Below, in pieces: positions 27,122-38,641 of a stretch of 64,000 bases of DNA. The DNA comes from Microvirga mediterraneensis. Its GTDB lineage: Bacteria; Pseudomonadota; Alphaproteobacteria; Rhizobiales; Beijerinckiaceae. Position 1 is the first letter of the stretch. Each line of letters starts with the position of its first letter. The stretch is from positions 186,001 to 250,000 of the forward strand of contig NZ_JACDXJ010000003.1 of NCBI RefSeq assembly GCF_013520865.1, given 5' to 3'. The notes beneath the pieces are model-generated. The model was not told where the DNA came from and did not search any database. It saw nothing but the letters and a program-made list of their open reading frames with translations. Made by a program: the position numbers and the translations under genes.

Positions 27122-28486
27122 ATGACGGATGTCACCCGTAGCCCCTCGCGTGAGGTGCGTGCCGACCGGCAGCCAACCAGGATTCCCTTGTTCCTGTTCG
27201 CGACCGGCATCGAGAACAGCTATCCCACCATCCAGAACGGCCGGGTGCGCCGCGACCAGATGGAGGAGTGCGGCCATTATTTCTTCAGGGAGCGGGATTT
27301 CGACCTCCTCGACGAGCTCGGTATCCGCTTCCTGCGCTATGGCCCGCCCTTGTACCAGACCTTCCTCGGCCAGGGCCGGTACGCTTGGGAGTTCACCGAC
27401 CTGACGTTCGCCCGGCTGAAGGAGCGCGACATCGTTCCCATCGTCGACCTGTGCCATTTCGGTGTGCCGGACTGGATCGGCAACTTCCAGAACCCCGATT
27501 TCCCAGCGCTGTTTGCGGAATACGCCGGCGCCTTCGCGCGCCGCTTCCCGTGGGTCCAGCTCTACACCCCCGTCAACGAGATGTTCATCTGCGCCACGTT
27601 CTCGGCGGCGACCGGGTACTGGAACGAGCAGCTGAAAAGCGACCATGGCTTCGTCACCGCCCTCAAGCACCTCGTCAAGGCGAACGTGCTGGCCATGCAC
27701 GCCATCCTGGAGGAGCGGCCCGACGCGATCTTCATCCAGAGCGAGTCGACCGAGTATTTCCACGCCGAACACCCGCAGGCGATCAAGCCCGCGGAGATCC
27801 AGAACGCCCGGCGGTTCCTCTCGCTCGACCTGAACTACGGCCGCCCGGTCAATTCGGAGATGCACGAGTTCCTGCTCGATAACGGCATGACGCGGGAGGA
27901 ATACCACTTCTTTCTCGACAACACCCTGCGCCACCACTGCATCATGGGCAACGACTTCTACCACACCAACGAGCACCGGGTGGACCCCGGCGGGCAGATC
28001 CGGCCCGCCGGCGAGGTGTTCGGCTATGACGAGATCACGCGCCAGTACCACGACCGCTATGGCCTGCCGGTCATGCACACCGAGACCAACTTCGACCAGG
28101 GCCCGGAGGGAGACGAGGCGGTCGACTGGCTGTGGAAGCAGTGGGCCAACGTCCTACGCGGGCGCAACAACCGTGTGCCCATCGTCGGCTTCACATGGTA
28201 CTCGCTCACCGACCAGATCGACTGGGACGTCGCTCTTCGCGAGCAGCGGGGCCGGGTGAACCCGCGCGGGCTGTACGACCTCGCCCGCAACGTCCGGCCC
28301 GTCGGGGAAGCCTACAAGAAACTTCTGTCCCAGTGGCGCGAGGTGTTGCCGACGCAGAGCGTCTGCCTGTTCGTGCCGGTGGTGTTGCCGAGCGAGTACG
28401 ACGAACCCATGGCGGTGCGACGGCGCGAGGGATGGCGTCGATACCTCCGCCACGAAATGAGGGCAAAGCCCAAGGTCAGGAATTAG
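27122..28486 (+). CDS. Family 1-like glycoside hydrolase (atypical)
   Basis: 454 residues forming a GH1-type TIM barrel. The acid/base region reads LYTPVNEMFICATFSA (about residue 160) where classical beta-glucosidases have T-x-NEP, and the nucleophile region reads PVMHTETNFDQG (about residue 320) where the classical motif is I/V-TENG; both Glu residues are present. The C-terminal VGFTWYSLTDQIDW matches the W-SL-DN-EW region. No signal peptide, so cytoplasmic. Substrate unknown. Its place in a stress cluster is odd; release of glucose from a stress glycoside is only a guess. The start at 27122 replaces an upstream ATG at 27068 lacking a ribosome site. Confidence 0.82.
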   Translation: MTDVTRSPSREVRADRQPTRIPLFLFATGIENSYPTIQNGRVRRDQMEECGHYFFRERDFDLLDELGIRFLRYGPPLYQTFLGQGRYAWEFTDLTFARLKERDIVPIVDLCHFGVPDWIGNFQNPDFPALFAEYAGAFARRFPWVQLYTPVNEMFICATFSAATGYWNEQLKSDHGFVTALKHLVKANVLAMHAILEERPDAIFIQSESTEYFHAEHPQAIKPAEIQNARRFLSLDLNYGRPVNSEMHEFLLDNGMTREEYHFFLDNTLRHHCIMGNDFYHTNEHRVDPGGQIRPAGEVFGYDEITRQYHDRYGLPVMHTETNFDQGPEGDEAVDWLWKQWANVLRGRNNRVPIVGFTWYSLTDQIDWDVALREQRGRVNPRGLYDLARNVRPVGEAYKKLLSQWREVLPTQSVCLFVPVVLPSEYDEPMAVRRREGWRRYLRHEMRAKPKVRN

Positions 28487-28506
28487 GCTCGCTCACGGAT
28501 CCCTGG

Positions 28507-28710
28507 CTAGCTGCTGACGACATCAATGTCGTCCTCCGGGGCAATGGGCGGCAGCACGCCCGTGCCAGGCGTTGCAAGCGGATCTATGGGTTCCGGAGCA
28601 TCGTGGGGGCCCGCAGGAGGAATGGGCGGTACCTTGCCGGCTGGAGGCTTCCCGGCGCCGGCATGGGGAGCATCCGGCCCAACGTGCTCTTGCGCGTCCG
28701 ACTTCGCCAT
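28507..28710 (-). CDS. Small proline-rich protein of unknown function
   Basis: 67 residues with about one quarter proline (GKPPAGKVPPIPPAGPHD) and an acidic C terminus (PEDDIDVVSS). Ribosome-like GGAGAG precedes the ATG. Composition predicts disorder. It lies on the strand opposite to both neighbours. It may be real but could be a chance frame in GC-rich DNA. Confidence 0.5.
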   Translation of the reverse strand: MAKSDAQEHVGPDAPHAGAGKPPAGKVPPIPPAGPHDAPEPIDPLATPGTGVLPPIAPEDDIDVVSS

Positions 28711-28895
28711 GAGGGCTCTCCGAACCTATCTCCAAGACAACGAGCTAGCTTCTTTCCAGGATCAAGCGAAAACAGGCAGGCGCGCGCAAAGGTTCATTCG
28801 TCAAGCAACTCCGCGGGTCCGGCTGGAAAAGTCCTGGGCAGCAAGCCGGCCTTGCGCGTTGACTTCCCAGTTTCGCCCGCGTTCGAGGATCCGCT

Positions 28896-30062
28896 GTGCA
28901 CGACACCAACCCTGTGACATCCATCGCTCAGATTGCCCTCACCTTTTCCGACTGGAGGCCGCTGCGGCATGTGGACGACCCGCTCCACAAGGACCTCTCT
29001 GCCGTCACCCGGATCGGCGAGTGCCTCTTTCTGGCCTGCGATGAGACCGCAAGCGTCGAGCGCCTCCAGCGGCTGGACGATGGCTGCTTCGGCGAGCACC
29101 GGCACTTCGCCCTCTCAGATCTGGTCGACTTGCCCGCCGGGCCTGACGGTGAGATGGACATTGAGGGGTTGTGCGCTGCCAATGGCTTCCTCTGGATTGT
29201 TGGCTCGCACTCCCTGAAGCGGTGCAAACCCCGGAAGGATGACGGAGACCGCGAGCACGCCCTCCAACGCATGGAGCGGATCCAGCACGAGCCCAATCGC
29301 TACTTTCTGGGCCGGGTCCCGCTCGCTGAGGAGGCTCCAGGGCTGTTCGTGCCCGTCCGATCAGATGGCGGGCGGTCGTCCGCTTGGTTCAAGCTCGGCA
29401 AGAAGCGGAGCGCCTTGGCCAAGTGGCTTGGTGGTGACCCGCACCTTGGGCCGTTCGTGAGCATTCCCTCGAAAGAGAACGGCTTGGATGTCGAAGGCTT
29501 GGCTGTGAGCGGCAACCGGGTTTGGCTCGGCTTACGTGGTCCCGTCCTCCGTGGCCATGCTGTCGTTCTCGATCTGCAGATCAAAGCAAAAGCCGAAAGC
29601 CGGCTGAAGGCCCGCAGGGTCGACGGCGACCGGCGCTACCGCAAGCACCTGCTCGACACCCGGGGTTTGGGGATCCGGGACATGCGGCTCGACGGTGACG
29701 ACCTTCTCCTGCTGGTTGGCCCTACCATGTCGCTGGAGGGGCCTGCCTTCGTCCTCCGCTGGCGTGACGCGGTTCATGACGATGCGTCGGGCGTGATTGC
29801 CCCTGGCCGCATCGAAACCGTGGCCGAACTGCCCTACCAGCTGCACGTCGATCATCCGGAGGGGCTTGAGCTCTGGCCTGAGGCTGGCCCCGGGGCCCTG
29901 TTGATCATCTACGACGCCCCGGCCCCGGAGCGGACCGACCCTGACACCTTCACGGTTCGGGCGGACGTGATCTGCCCAAGCGGTGCAGAGACGGGTTTCC
30001 TGGGTCGCCTAATGGATGCAGCCGGAACGCGCCCTGAAAGGGCCGATGATCAGAGCCAGTGA
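28896..30062 (+). CDS. DUF3616 family protein
   Basis: 388 residues starting at a GTG. The layout fits DUF3616: LSAVTRIGECLFLACDET near residue 35, DMDIEGLC-like EMDIEGLCAANGFLWIVGSHS near 88, and GLDVEGLAVSGNRVWLGLRGP near 200, repeated blades that suggest a beta-propeller. No signal peptide is obvious. Function unknown. Its 3' end overlaps the convergent corA 3' end by 13 bp. Confidence 0.82.
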   Translation: MHDTNPVTSIAQIALTFSDWRPLRHVDDPLHKDLSAVTRIGECLFLACDETASVERLQRLDDGCFGEHRHFALSDLVDLPAGPDGEMDIEGLCAANGFLWIVGSHSLKRCKPRKDDGDREHALQRMERIQHEPNRYFLGRVPLAEEAPGLFVPVRSDGGRSSAWFKLGKKRSALAKWLGGDPHLGPFVSIPSKENGLDVEGLAVSGNRVWLGLRGPVLRGHAVVLDLQIKAKAESRLKARRVDGDRRYRKHLLDTRGLGIRDMRLDGDDLLLLVGPTMSLEGPAFVLRWRDAVHDDASGVIAPGRIETVAELPYQLHVDHPEGLELWPEAGPGALLIIYDAPAPERTDPDTFTVRADVICPSGAETGFLGRLMDAAGTRPERADDQSQ

Positions 30063-31063
30063 TTCCGGCGGAAGCGCCAGTACAGGACGGAGCAGAAGGC
30101 TCCGATCATTACGAGAACCAGGAGGTAACCGTATCGCCATTGCAGCTCCGGCATGTGCTCGAAGTTCATGCCGTAGATGCCGGCCACCGCCGTCGGCACT
30201 GCCAGGATGGCGGCCCAGGCGGCGAGCTTGCGCGTGATCTCGGTCTGCTGCGCCTGGCCCGTCATCAGACTGGTCTCGAACGCGAAGGCCAGCACCTCGC
30301 GCAAGGACTCGATCTCCTCCTGCACCCGGCGGATGTGGTCCGAGACGTCCCGAAAGAGCGGCTGCATCGACGCATTGATCCCCGGCAGACCCGGCTGCTC
30401 CAGGCGCCGGCAGACCTCCACCAGCGGGACGGCGGCGTTGCGCAGGCGCAGGAGATCGCGACGGAGCTGGTACAGGCGGCGCACATGGGATTGGGTGGAG
30501 GTCTCGGCCAGGATGCAGTCCTCGATCTCCTCCACCTCCGCCTGGATGGTCTCGATCACGGGCATGTAGTTGTCGACGATGAAGTCGAGGATGGCATAGA
30601 GGATGAAGTCTTCGCCTTCCAACAGGGCCTTCGGAGAGGCCTCGCAACGCTCGCGCACCGGCGTGTAGGATGTCGAGGCGCCGTGGCGGACCGTCACCAC
30701 ATAGCCGTGCCCGACGAACAGGTGGGTCTCGCCAAAGGAAATCCGGCCGTCGAGCATCTGAGCCGTCCTGGCGACAACGAAGAGAGCGTCGCCGTATTGT
30801 TCAAGCTTGGGCCGCTGGTGCGCCTTGAGCGCATCCTCGATAGCTAGGTCATGCAGGCCGAATTCCGCCTGAAGCCGCCGCAGCAGCTCCAAGCTGGGCT
30901 CGTGCAGGCCGATCCAGACCACATGGCCCGGACGGCGGGACCACTCCCCGGCCTCCTCCACCATGATTTCGGCCACCCGGCGCCCGCCCGCGTATGCGGC
31001 GGCGGCAACCACGCTGGACTCGCGCGCCGGTAGCGGGTGAAGGGATTTAATCGGCTGATCCAT
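30050..31063 (-). CDS. corA: CorA-type magnesium/divalent metal transporter
   Basis: 337 residues. A large N-terminal cytoplasmic domain leads to two C-terminal membrane helices; the signature GMNFEHMPE (about residues 298-306) follows the first helix, where classical CorA has GMN, and the loop MPE fits the MPEL motif. Such channels import Mg2+ or Co2+, or export Zn2+ (ZntB group). The long coiled helix before TM1 (RRVQEEIESLREVLAFAFE) is typical. The start is at 31063 (MDQPIKSL). Confidence 0.92.
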   Translation of the reverse strand: MDQPIKSLHPLPARESSVVAAAAYAGGRRVAEIMVEEAGEWSRRPGHVVWIGLHEPSLELLRRLQAEFGLHDLAIEDALKAHQRPKLEQYGDALFVVARTAQMLDGRISFGETHLFVGHGYVVTVRHGASTSYTPVRERCEASPKALLEGEDFILYAILDFIVDNYMPVIETIQAEVEEIEDCILAETSTQSHVRRLYQLRRDLLRLRNAAVPLVEVCRRLEQPGLPGINASMQPLFRDVSDHIRRVQEEIESLREVLAFAFETSLMTGQAQQTEITRKLAAWAAILAVPTAVAGIYGMNFEHMPELQWRYGYLLVLVMIGAFCSVLYWRFRRNHWL

Positions 31064-31199
31064 GGTGATCTAACGCCGGCCGCCCCGTGCGGTGCCGCGG
31101 CTCGACCAGCCAGAGCGAATTTGAAGCGATCATGAACCAAGGCCAATCCTGGATTGTTAGTTTGATGTTCGACTTGGTTCAAGCGGAACGGGGATGATC

Positions 31200-31988
31200 A
31201 TGCGCCCATATGAGCAAAACCAACACGCCTATGGCACCGGCTTTGCCCGGACGGCGGCTCAGGTCGATCAAGGCCTGCGCGCCTTCATGCTCGGCGTCTA
31301 CAACAACATGGTCCTGGGCCTTGCCATCTCGGCCCTGGTCGCGCTTGGCATCAACATGCTGGCCACCACGAGCGATCCGTCGCAAGCGGTCGCCCGGATG
31401 GGCGGTATCGGCCTGACCCAGTTCGGGGCGACCCTGTATGGCTCGCCCCTGATGTGGGTCGTGGCGCTGGCGCCTTTGGCTTTCATCTTCTTCTTCTCGT
31501 TCCGGATGGACCGGATGTCGGCGGCTTCTGCCCGCACCACCTTCTTCGCCTTCGCGGCGGTGATGGGTGCTTCGCTCTCGACGCTTCTCATCCGCTACAC
31601 CGGTGCGAGCGTCGTGCAGGTGTTCTTCATCACGGCGGCGGCCTTCGGCTCGCTGTCCCTGTGGGGCTACACCACGAACCGCAGCCTGTCGGGCATGGGC
31701 TCGTTCCTGATGATGGGCCTCGTCGGCCTGATCCTGGCCTCGATCGTGAACATCTTCGTGGCATCGAGCATGCTGCAGTTCGGCATCTCCGTGATCGGCG
31801 TGCTGATCTTCGCCGGCCTCACGGCCTACGATACGCAGAAGCTGAAGGAGATGTACCTGTACGGCAACTTCGATACCGAAGCCGCCGCCAAGGTCTCCGT
31901 GTTCGGCGCCCTGACGCTGTACCTGGACTTCATCAACATGTTCCAGTTCCTGCTGGCTCTCGTGGGTAACCGCAACGAGAACGGGTAG
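31200..31988 (+). CDS. Bax inhibitor-1/YccA family membrane protein
   Basis: 262 residues with about seven membrane segments. Family features are the N-terminal GLRAFMLGVYNNMVLGLAI and the last segments FAGLTAYDTQKLKEMY with the conserved Asp of the BI-1 proton/calcium-leak pore. Bacterial homologues associate with FtsH and with calcium or proton leak, which suits the presence of ftsH in this window. The second ATG at 31200 is preferred because CGGGG lies six bases before it. PdhA follows 44 bp downstream. Confidence 0.92.
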   Translation: MRPYEQNQHAYGTGFARTAAQVDQGLRAFMLGVYNNMVLGLAISALVALGINMLATTSDPSQAVARMGGIGLTQFGATLYGSPLMWVVALAPLAFIFFFSFRMDRMSAASARTTFFAFAAVMGASLSTLLIRYTGASVVQVFFITAAAFGSLSLWGYTTNRSLSGMGSFLMMGLVGLILASIVNIFVASSMLQFGISVIGVLIFAGLTAYDTQKLKEMYLYGNFDTEAAAKVSVFGALTLYLDFINMFQFLLALVGNRNENG

Positions 31989-32032
31989 ACCGGCAGCATT
32001 CGCCACGTATCTGAACGACAGCGGAGGAATCC

Positions 32033-33073
32033 ATGGCAGTGGTGGCGGAGCGGACAGAACGTGCGAAGCGGCGCGTGCCAAAGTGGTCAAAGGACGTCGC
32101 GGCCGAGCAGCCCTCATTCACCCGGGAGCAGGACCTGTCCGCCTACGAGGACATGCTTCTGATCCGGCGCTTCGAGGAGAAGTCCGGCCAGATGTACGGC
32201 ATGGGCCTGATCGGCGGCTTCTGCCACCTCTATATCGGCCAGGAAGCGGTCGTCGTCGGCATGCAGATGGCGACGAAAGAGGGTGACCAGGTGATTACCG
32301 GCTACCGGGATCACGGCCACATGCTCGCCTGCGGCATGGATCCGAAAGGCATCATGGCCGAACTCACGGGGCGGCGTGGTGGTGTGTCAAAGGGCAAGGG
32401 CGGCTCCATGCACATGTTCTCCAAGGAGAAGCACTTCTATGGCGGCCATGGCATCGTCGGCGCACAGGTGTCGCTGGGCACCGGCATTGCGTTCGCCAAC
32501 CACTACCGCGAGAACGGCAATGTCTGCCTCACCTATTTCGGCGACGGCGCGGCCAATCAGGGCCAGGTCTACGAGAGCTTCAACATGGCGCAGCTCTGGA
32601 AGCTGCCCGTGGTCTACGTGATCGAGAACAACCGCTACGCCATGGGAACGTCAGTGAGCCGCGCCTCGGCCCAGACCGATTTCTCCAAGCGCGGCGTGTC
32701 CTTCGGCATTCCCGGCGAGCAGGTGGACGGCATGGATGTCCGGGCGGTCTATGCTGCCGGCCAACGTGCTATCGAGCATGCCCGCTCAGGCAAGGGGCCG
32801 TACATCCTCGAGATGCAGACCTACCGCTATCGCGGCCATTCCATGTCCGATCCGGCGAAATACCGCACGAAGGACGAAGTGGCCCGCATGCGCGAGGAGC
32901 ACGATCCGATCGAGCAGTCCCGCCGCCGTCTGCTGGAGCGCTGGAAGCTGTCGGAAGACGAGTTGAAGGCCATCGACAGCCGGGTGCGCGAGATCGTCAA
33001 CGAGGCGGCCGAGTTCGCCACGCACGATCCGGAGCCCGATCCGTCCGAGCTCTGGACGGATGTTCTGCTTTAA
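32033..33073 (+). CDS. pdhA: Pyruvate dehydrogenase E1 alpha subunit, without its partner genes
   Basis: 346 residues. The thiamine diphosphate site is YFGDGAANQGQVYESFNMAQ (written in part) with following VIENN (about residues 168-200), and the phosphorylation loop region YRYRGHSMSDPAKYR is near 265. Ribosome site GGAGG. E1 alpha normally needs E1 beta (pdhB) and E2; neither is in the window. It may be a second copy that uses the chromosomal partner, or supply E1 for another 2-oxoacid. It probably shares a transcript with the BI-1 gene. Confidence 0.9.
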   Translation: MAVVAERTERAKRRVPKWSKDVAAEQPSFTREQDLSAYEDMLLIRRFEEKSGQMYGMGLIGGFCHLYIGQEAVVVGMQMATKEGDQVITGYRDHGHMLACGMDPKGIMAELTGRRGGVSKGKGGSMHMFSKEKHFYGGHGIVGAQVSLGTGIAFANHYRENGNVCLTYFGDGAANQGQVYESFNMAQLWKLPVVYVIENNRYAMGTSVSRASAQTDFSKRGVSFGIPGEQVDGMDVRAVYAAGQRAIEHARSGKGPYILEMQTYRYRGHSMSDPAKYRTKDEVARMREEHDPIEQSRRRLLERWKLSEDELKAIDSRVREIVNEAAEFATHDPEPDPSELWTDVLL

Positions 33074-33712
33074 CTGCGAGCCAACGGGATTCTGCAAAGA
33101 CCGGGAATGCTCATCGACCTGATCAAGAACGTGGCTGAACCCAGCGGATAGTGAAATCACGAGACGCCAGCTTAGCTTCGACTTCCGAGGCGCCACAGCC
33201 GGCGCTGGAGAAGCGCTCGCGATCCGAGTTGGTGCAACCGTATTTCGGGAGGATCACGCCAGAAGTCTTTGGATCGTTGCGGGAACAGAAACGGTGATCG
33301 GCCCTTAACTATGAGATCTTTCTGGAGCAGCCGTGGCGCTCCAATTCGCGATGGCCTGCCTTAGGTTAGTGTATCATATGGAAGTGAGCAGAAACCTCCG
33401 TGCAGACCCTATTCCGGCTTTTTCTTATCTTGACTTTGCCTGTTGGCAGCCTCCTTGCCGCGATGGTTGCGTTGGCGACCTTTGTCCAACCTACCGAGCG
33501 AGATTTCCGTCGTCGTTTCGAAGGATCGATTATCTCCATCGGCGCGCTGACGTGCATTTGGCCATCGGGCGCGACCGCCAGCAATGAGATCGTTGCGGTG
33601 AGCGTGTCTTGAACTTGGTTCGAAGTGGGCTTTGGCCGGCATGCAGCCAAGGGCAAGTCTTCAAGACGTTCGGTTGACGCACTCAGCAGCAGTGGAACAG
33701 CCCACCGCGTCA
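33074..33712. other. Gap after pdhA with at most one weak small gene
   Basis: About 640 bp. Apart from a doubtful GTG-started frame at 33400 no coding sequence is seen. Near 33607 the sequence CTTGAACTTGG could be part of a promoter, without a clear partner. Confidence 0.4.
33400..33612 (+). CDS. Doubtful small membrane or secreted protein
   Basis: 70 residues from a GTG codon, with a hydrophobic N-terminal segment (LFLILTLPVGSLLAAMVALA) that could be a signal anchor. No ribosome site and no family recognised. Reported with low confidence. Confidence 0.25.
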   Translation: MQTLFRLFLILTLPVGSLLAAMVALATFVQPTERDFRRRFEGSIISIGALTCIWPSGATASNEIVAVSVS

Positions 33713-33738
33713 GGAACATGCATGAGCCGCTTTGCGTT
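33713..33738 (+). promoter_or_regulatory. Perfect EcfG-type promoter upstream of the rhomboid gene
   Basis: GGAAC, 17 bases, CGTT, an exact match to the alphaproteobacterial general stress response consensus. The -10 end is only 11 bases before the rhomboid ATG at 33750, which implies a very short leader or leaderless mRNA. Confidence 0.55.
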
Positions 33739-33749
33739 CGGTCTCAACT

Positions 33750-34505
33750 ATGGTCCCCGTTCGCACCTCTGTACCGACCCGCTATCCTCCTTGGGGGACA
33801 TACGGCCTGATCGCCGTCAACAGTTTCGTGTTCCTGTTCCAGACGACGCTGCCGCCGGGAGCAGAGGAGGTTTTCATCTATTTCTACGGTCTTGTGCCCG
33901 CCCGCTACACGGATCCGGGATGGGCCATGCAGATCGGGCTCCCACCGGATAATTACCTGCCGTTTTTGACAACCATGTTCCTGCACGGAGGCTGGCTGCA
34001 TCTCATCCTGAACATGTGGACGCTGTGGCTATTCGGCGGCGCCGTGGAGGACCGGCTAGGGCACGGGCGCTATCTCGCATTCTATCTCGCCTGCGGTCTG
34101 GCGGCTAGTTTTGCCCACGCCTTTGTTAATGCTGGGTCGACCATACCGGCTGTTGGAGCCTCGGGTGCGATCGCCGGCGTAACCGGAGCTTATGCGCGCT
34201 TGTTCCCACGCTCTTGGATTGTCCTGCTGGTTCCTATCTTCTTTATCCCGTTCTTCTTCGAGCTGCCTGCGCTCCTCTACATTGCTTTCTGGTTTTTCAT
34301 GCAGGTTTTGCAGGGCACGGCTGGGTTGATGATGCCCGAGGCTGGTGGCGTTGCTTGGTGGGCTCATATCGGCGGTTTCGTGGCTGGCATTCTGCTGGCT
34401 CCGGTGATCCACCGACCGCGTCCGAGCTACCGTCACTTCTATCCCGATGAAGGCGTGTTAGGCTATGGGCCGGCTGGTCAACGGTCGCTCCCACGGAGGT
34501 TCTGA
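33750..34505 (+). CDS. Rhomboid family intramembrane serine protease
   Basis: 251 residues with six or seven membrane segments. The catalytic Ser lies in GASGAIAGV (about residue 136), the His in WAHIGGFVAG (about 208), and the L1 motif HGGWLHLILNMWTLWLFG is typical. It cleaves membrane proteins within the bilayer. The downstream SDH-type protease begins 3 bp after its stop, so the two are one operon. Two proteases of the membrane behind a stress-type promoter suggest membrane protein quality control (inference). Confidence 0.92.
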   Translation: MVPVRTSVPTRYPPWGTYGLIAVNSFVFLFQTTLPPGAEEVFIYFYGLVPARYTDPGWAMQIGLPPDNYLPFLTTMFLHGGWLHLILNMWTLWLFGGAVEDRLGHGRYLAFYLACGLAASFAHAFVNAGSTIPAVGASGAIAGVTGAYARLFPRSWIVLLVPIFFIPFFFELPALLYIAFWFFMQVLQGTAGLMMPEAGGVAWWAHIGGFVAGILLAPVIHRPRPSYRHFYPDEGVLGYGPAGQRSLPRRF

Positions 34506-34508
34506 GCG

Positions 34509-35345
34509 ATGAGCGCCATCGACCTCTTCTGGATTTTTATCGCTCTGGTTTCCCTGCAGCCTGTGATCAGTCAGCGGATGCTGGGAGCGATGCGTCAGCG
34601 CAAGATCGCCGAGATCGAGAAGAAGCGGGGCTCGCGTGTGATCCTTCTGGTGCATCGTCAGGAAACGATGCGCCTGCTTGGCTTCCCACTGATGCGCTAC
34701 ATTGACGTGAACGACGCCGAGCAGGTCATGCGGGCAATCCATATGACGGATCCCGATACACCTCTCGATCTCGTGCTTCATACCCCTGGCGGCCTTGTTG
34801 TGGCCTCGCTCCAGATCGCGCGCGCACTCAAGCTCCATAAGGCCAAGACAACTGTGTTCGTTCCGCACCTTGCCATGTCAGGCGGGACACTGATCGCGCT
34901 TGCCGCGGACGAGATCGTCATGTGCCCGCACGCAGTGCTCAGTCCCGTCGACCCACAGATCAATGGGTTCCCGGCGGCCTCCATCATCCGCGCCGCAGAG
35001 GATAAGCCGATCGCCGAAGTTGACGACCAGACCTTGATGCTGGCTGACGTCGGTCGCAAGGCAGTTGCTCAAATCAGAGCAGCTGTGAGCGAACTCCTGC
35101 AGGAGCATCTTCCAAAGGAACAGGCCGACCAGATCGCCGACCGCCTGAGCCGGGGCGAGTGGACGCACGATTACCCGATTGCGCCCACCGAAGCGCAATC
35201 CCTGGGACTTAAGGTGAGCACGGACCTGCCCGGCAACGTGCTGGAGCTGATGGGTCTTTATCCTCAGCCCGTCCGCACGCAGCAGACCGTTGAATACCTC
35301 CCACGTCAGAGATCCGGTGGGGACCGGCCCCCGTTGGCTGGTTAG
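34509..35345 (+). CDS. SDH-family Clp-fold serine protease, membrane anchored
   Basis: 278 residues of the PF01972 (SDH_sah) type, related to ClpP/SppA. An N-terminal anchor (IDLFWIFIALVSLQPVI) precedes a Clp fold with DLVLHTPGGLVVASLQIA (about 95) and VPHLAMSGGTLIALAADEIVM (about 120, in part) holding the presumed catalytic Ser in AMSGG and the SPVDPQI region. It is transcribed with the rhomboid gene. Substrate unknown; degradation of membrane or membrane-proximal peptides is inferred from the pairing. Confidence 0.88.
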   Translation: MSAIDLFWIFIALVSLQPVISQRMLGAMRQRKIAEIEKKRGSRVILLVHRQETMRLLGFPLMRYIDVNDAEQVMRAIHMTDPDTPLDLVLHTPGGLVVASLQIARALKLHKAKTTVFVPHLAMSGGTLIALAADEIVMCPHAVLSPVDPQINGFPAASIIRAAEDKPIAEVDDQTLMLADVGRKAVAQIRAAVSELLQEHLPKEQADQIADRLSRGEWTHDYPIAPTEAQSLGLKVSTDLPGNVLELMGLYPQPVRTQQTVEYLPRQRSGGDRPPLAG

Positions 35346-35483
35346 CAAGCTCCCAGGCCGTGAGGAGCGTTCGTCATCTCTCTCCTTGAAGAAAACCGCC
35401 TGTGCAGTTCAGCGGATCGACATCACTGGTTCGCTGCCTTCTATTCTCAATAACGCTGTAATGTGCTTGGTTCAGGCGCACAG

Positions 35484-37907
<2,424 letters not shown>

Positions 37908-37919
37908 GGCGGACTCTCC

Positions 37920-38318
37920 TCAGGACACTTTGCGGAGGCTGATGATCAGGCAACCATCACCGGCGACACGCAGGACGGCGTCGTAGCGACCGGGAGGCAG
38001 CGGGATGCGGCGCTCGAACCGACCCTGCGGCAGCTCCAACCGGTGGATGACAGCGGTGCGGAGCTGGGGCGGCAGAACCCGGCGGCCGGAGACGACAAGG
38101 GTTCCATCCTCGATCACTGCCTCGACCTGGTCCGGCGCCACGCCCGGCAGGGCGATGAGAATGAGAACCTCCTGCTCCGTCTCCAGAACATCGACGGGTG
38201 GCTCCCAGGCTGGCCGGCGCGTGGCCGAAGGCGGCTGGAACATTTGCCGGTGCAGGCGCTCGGCGCGAGCGAGGGCTTGAATCGCTTCCGAGAGCATCCA
38301 GTCTGCAGGATCACGCAT
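37920..38318 (-). CDS. Hsp20/alpha-crystallin family chaperone, lon-linked
   Basis: 132 residues. The alpha-crystallin domain runs from PPVDVLETEQEVLILIALPGV (in part; about residue 42) through GTLVVSGRRVLP to RIPLPPGRYDAVLRVAGDGCLIISLRK. The usual A-x-x-x-n-G-v-L-t segment reads RVAGDGCLIISL, a diverged form. The start at 38318 (MRDPADWML) was chosen because the upstream extension has no family sequence. It is the first gene of a two-gene unit with lon: a holdase plus a protease. Confidence 0.85.
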   Translation of the reverse strand: MRDPADWMLSEAIQALARAERLHRQMFQPPSATRRPAWEPPVDVLETEQEVLILIALPGVAPDQVEAVIEDGTLVVSGRRVLPPQLRTAVIHRLELPQGRFERRIPLPPGRYDAVLRVAGDGCLIISLRKVS

Positions 38319-38641
38319 GGCCGAGCATGCCTCAGGGTTGCGGTCCCTGCCCGGGCGCGGGTCTCCCGCCTTGGCGTCGGGAGCGCCCCGGCACAGAACC
38401 AGTTGGAACAGGAACCCTGTCAATGCGCAGGCACGCCGTTTTGTTCGTGATTGTCTTTATTGCGAGACACGTGGATCCAAGTTGGCCCTCATACGCGTTT
38501 GTTGGTCGCGAACGCTACGGAAATTACCTGCCAAGATCCCGGGAGTTCGGCGTTGAACCAGCTGATGGTAGCCGGGCCGATCAATGCGAAAGGAGACGGC
38601 AGCGGCGGGGCGCGCCTGAAATTCGATCGAAGGAGAGCACC
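38319..38641. other. Divergent gap between hsp20-lon and the following + strand genes
   Basis: About 320 bp that must hold two promoters. No perfect stress promoter was found. On the + strand GGAAC occurs twice (near 38395 and 38401) without a matching -10. No coding sequence is convincing. Confidence 0.45.

Noticed and set aside
38393..38430. EcfG promoter for the small gene at 38642
   Set aside because: GGAAC occurs twice but neither has CGTT at 16 or 17 bases.
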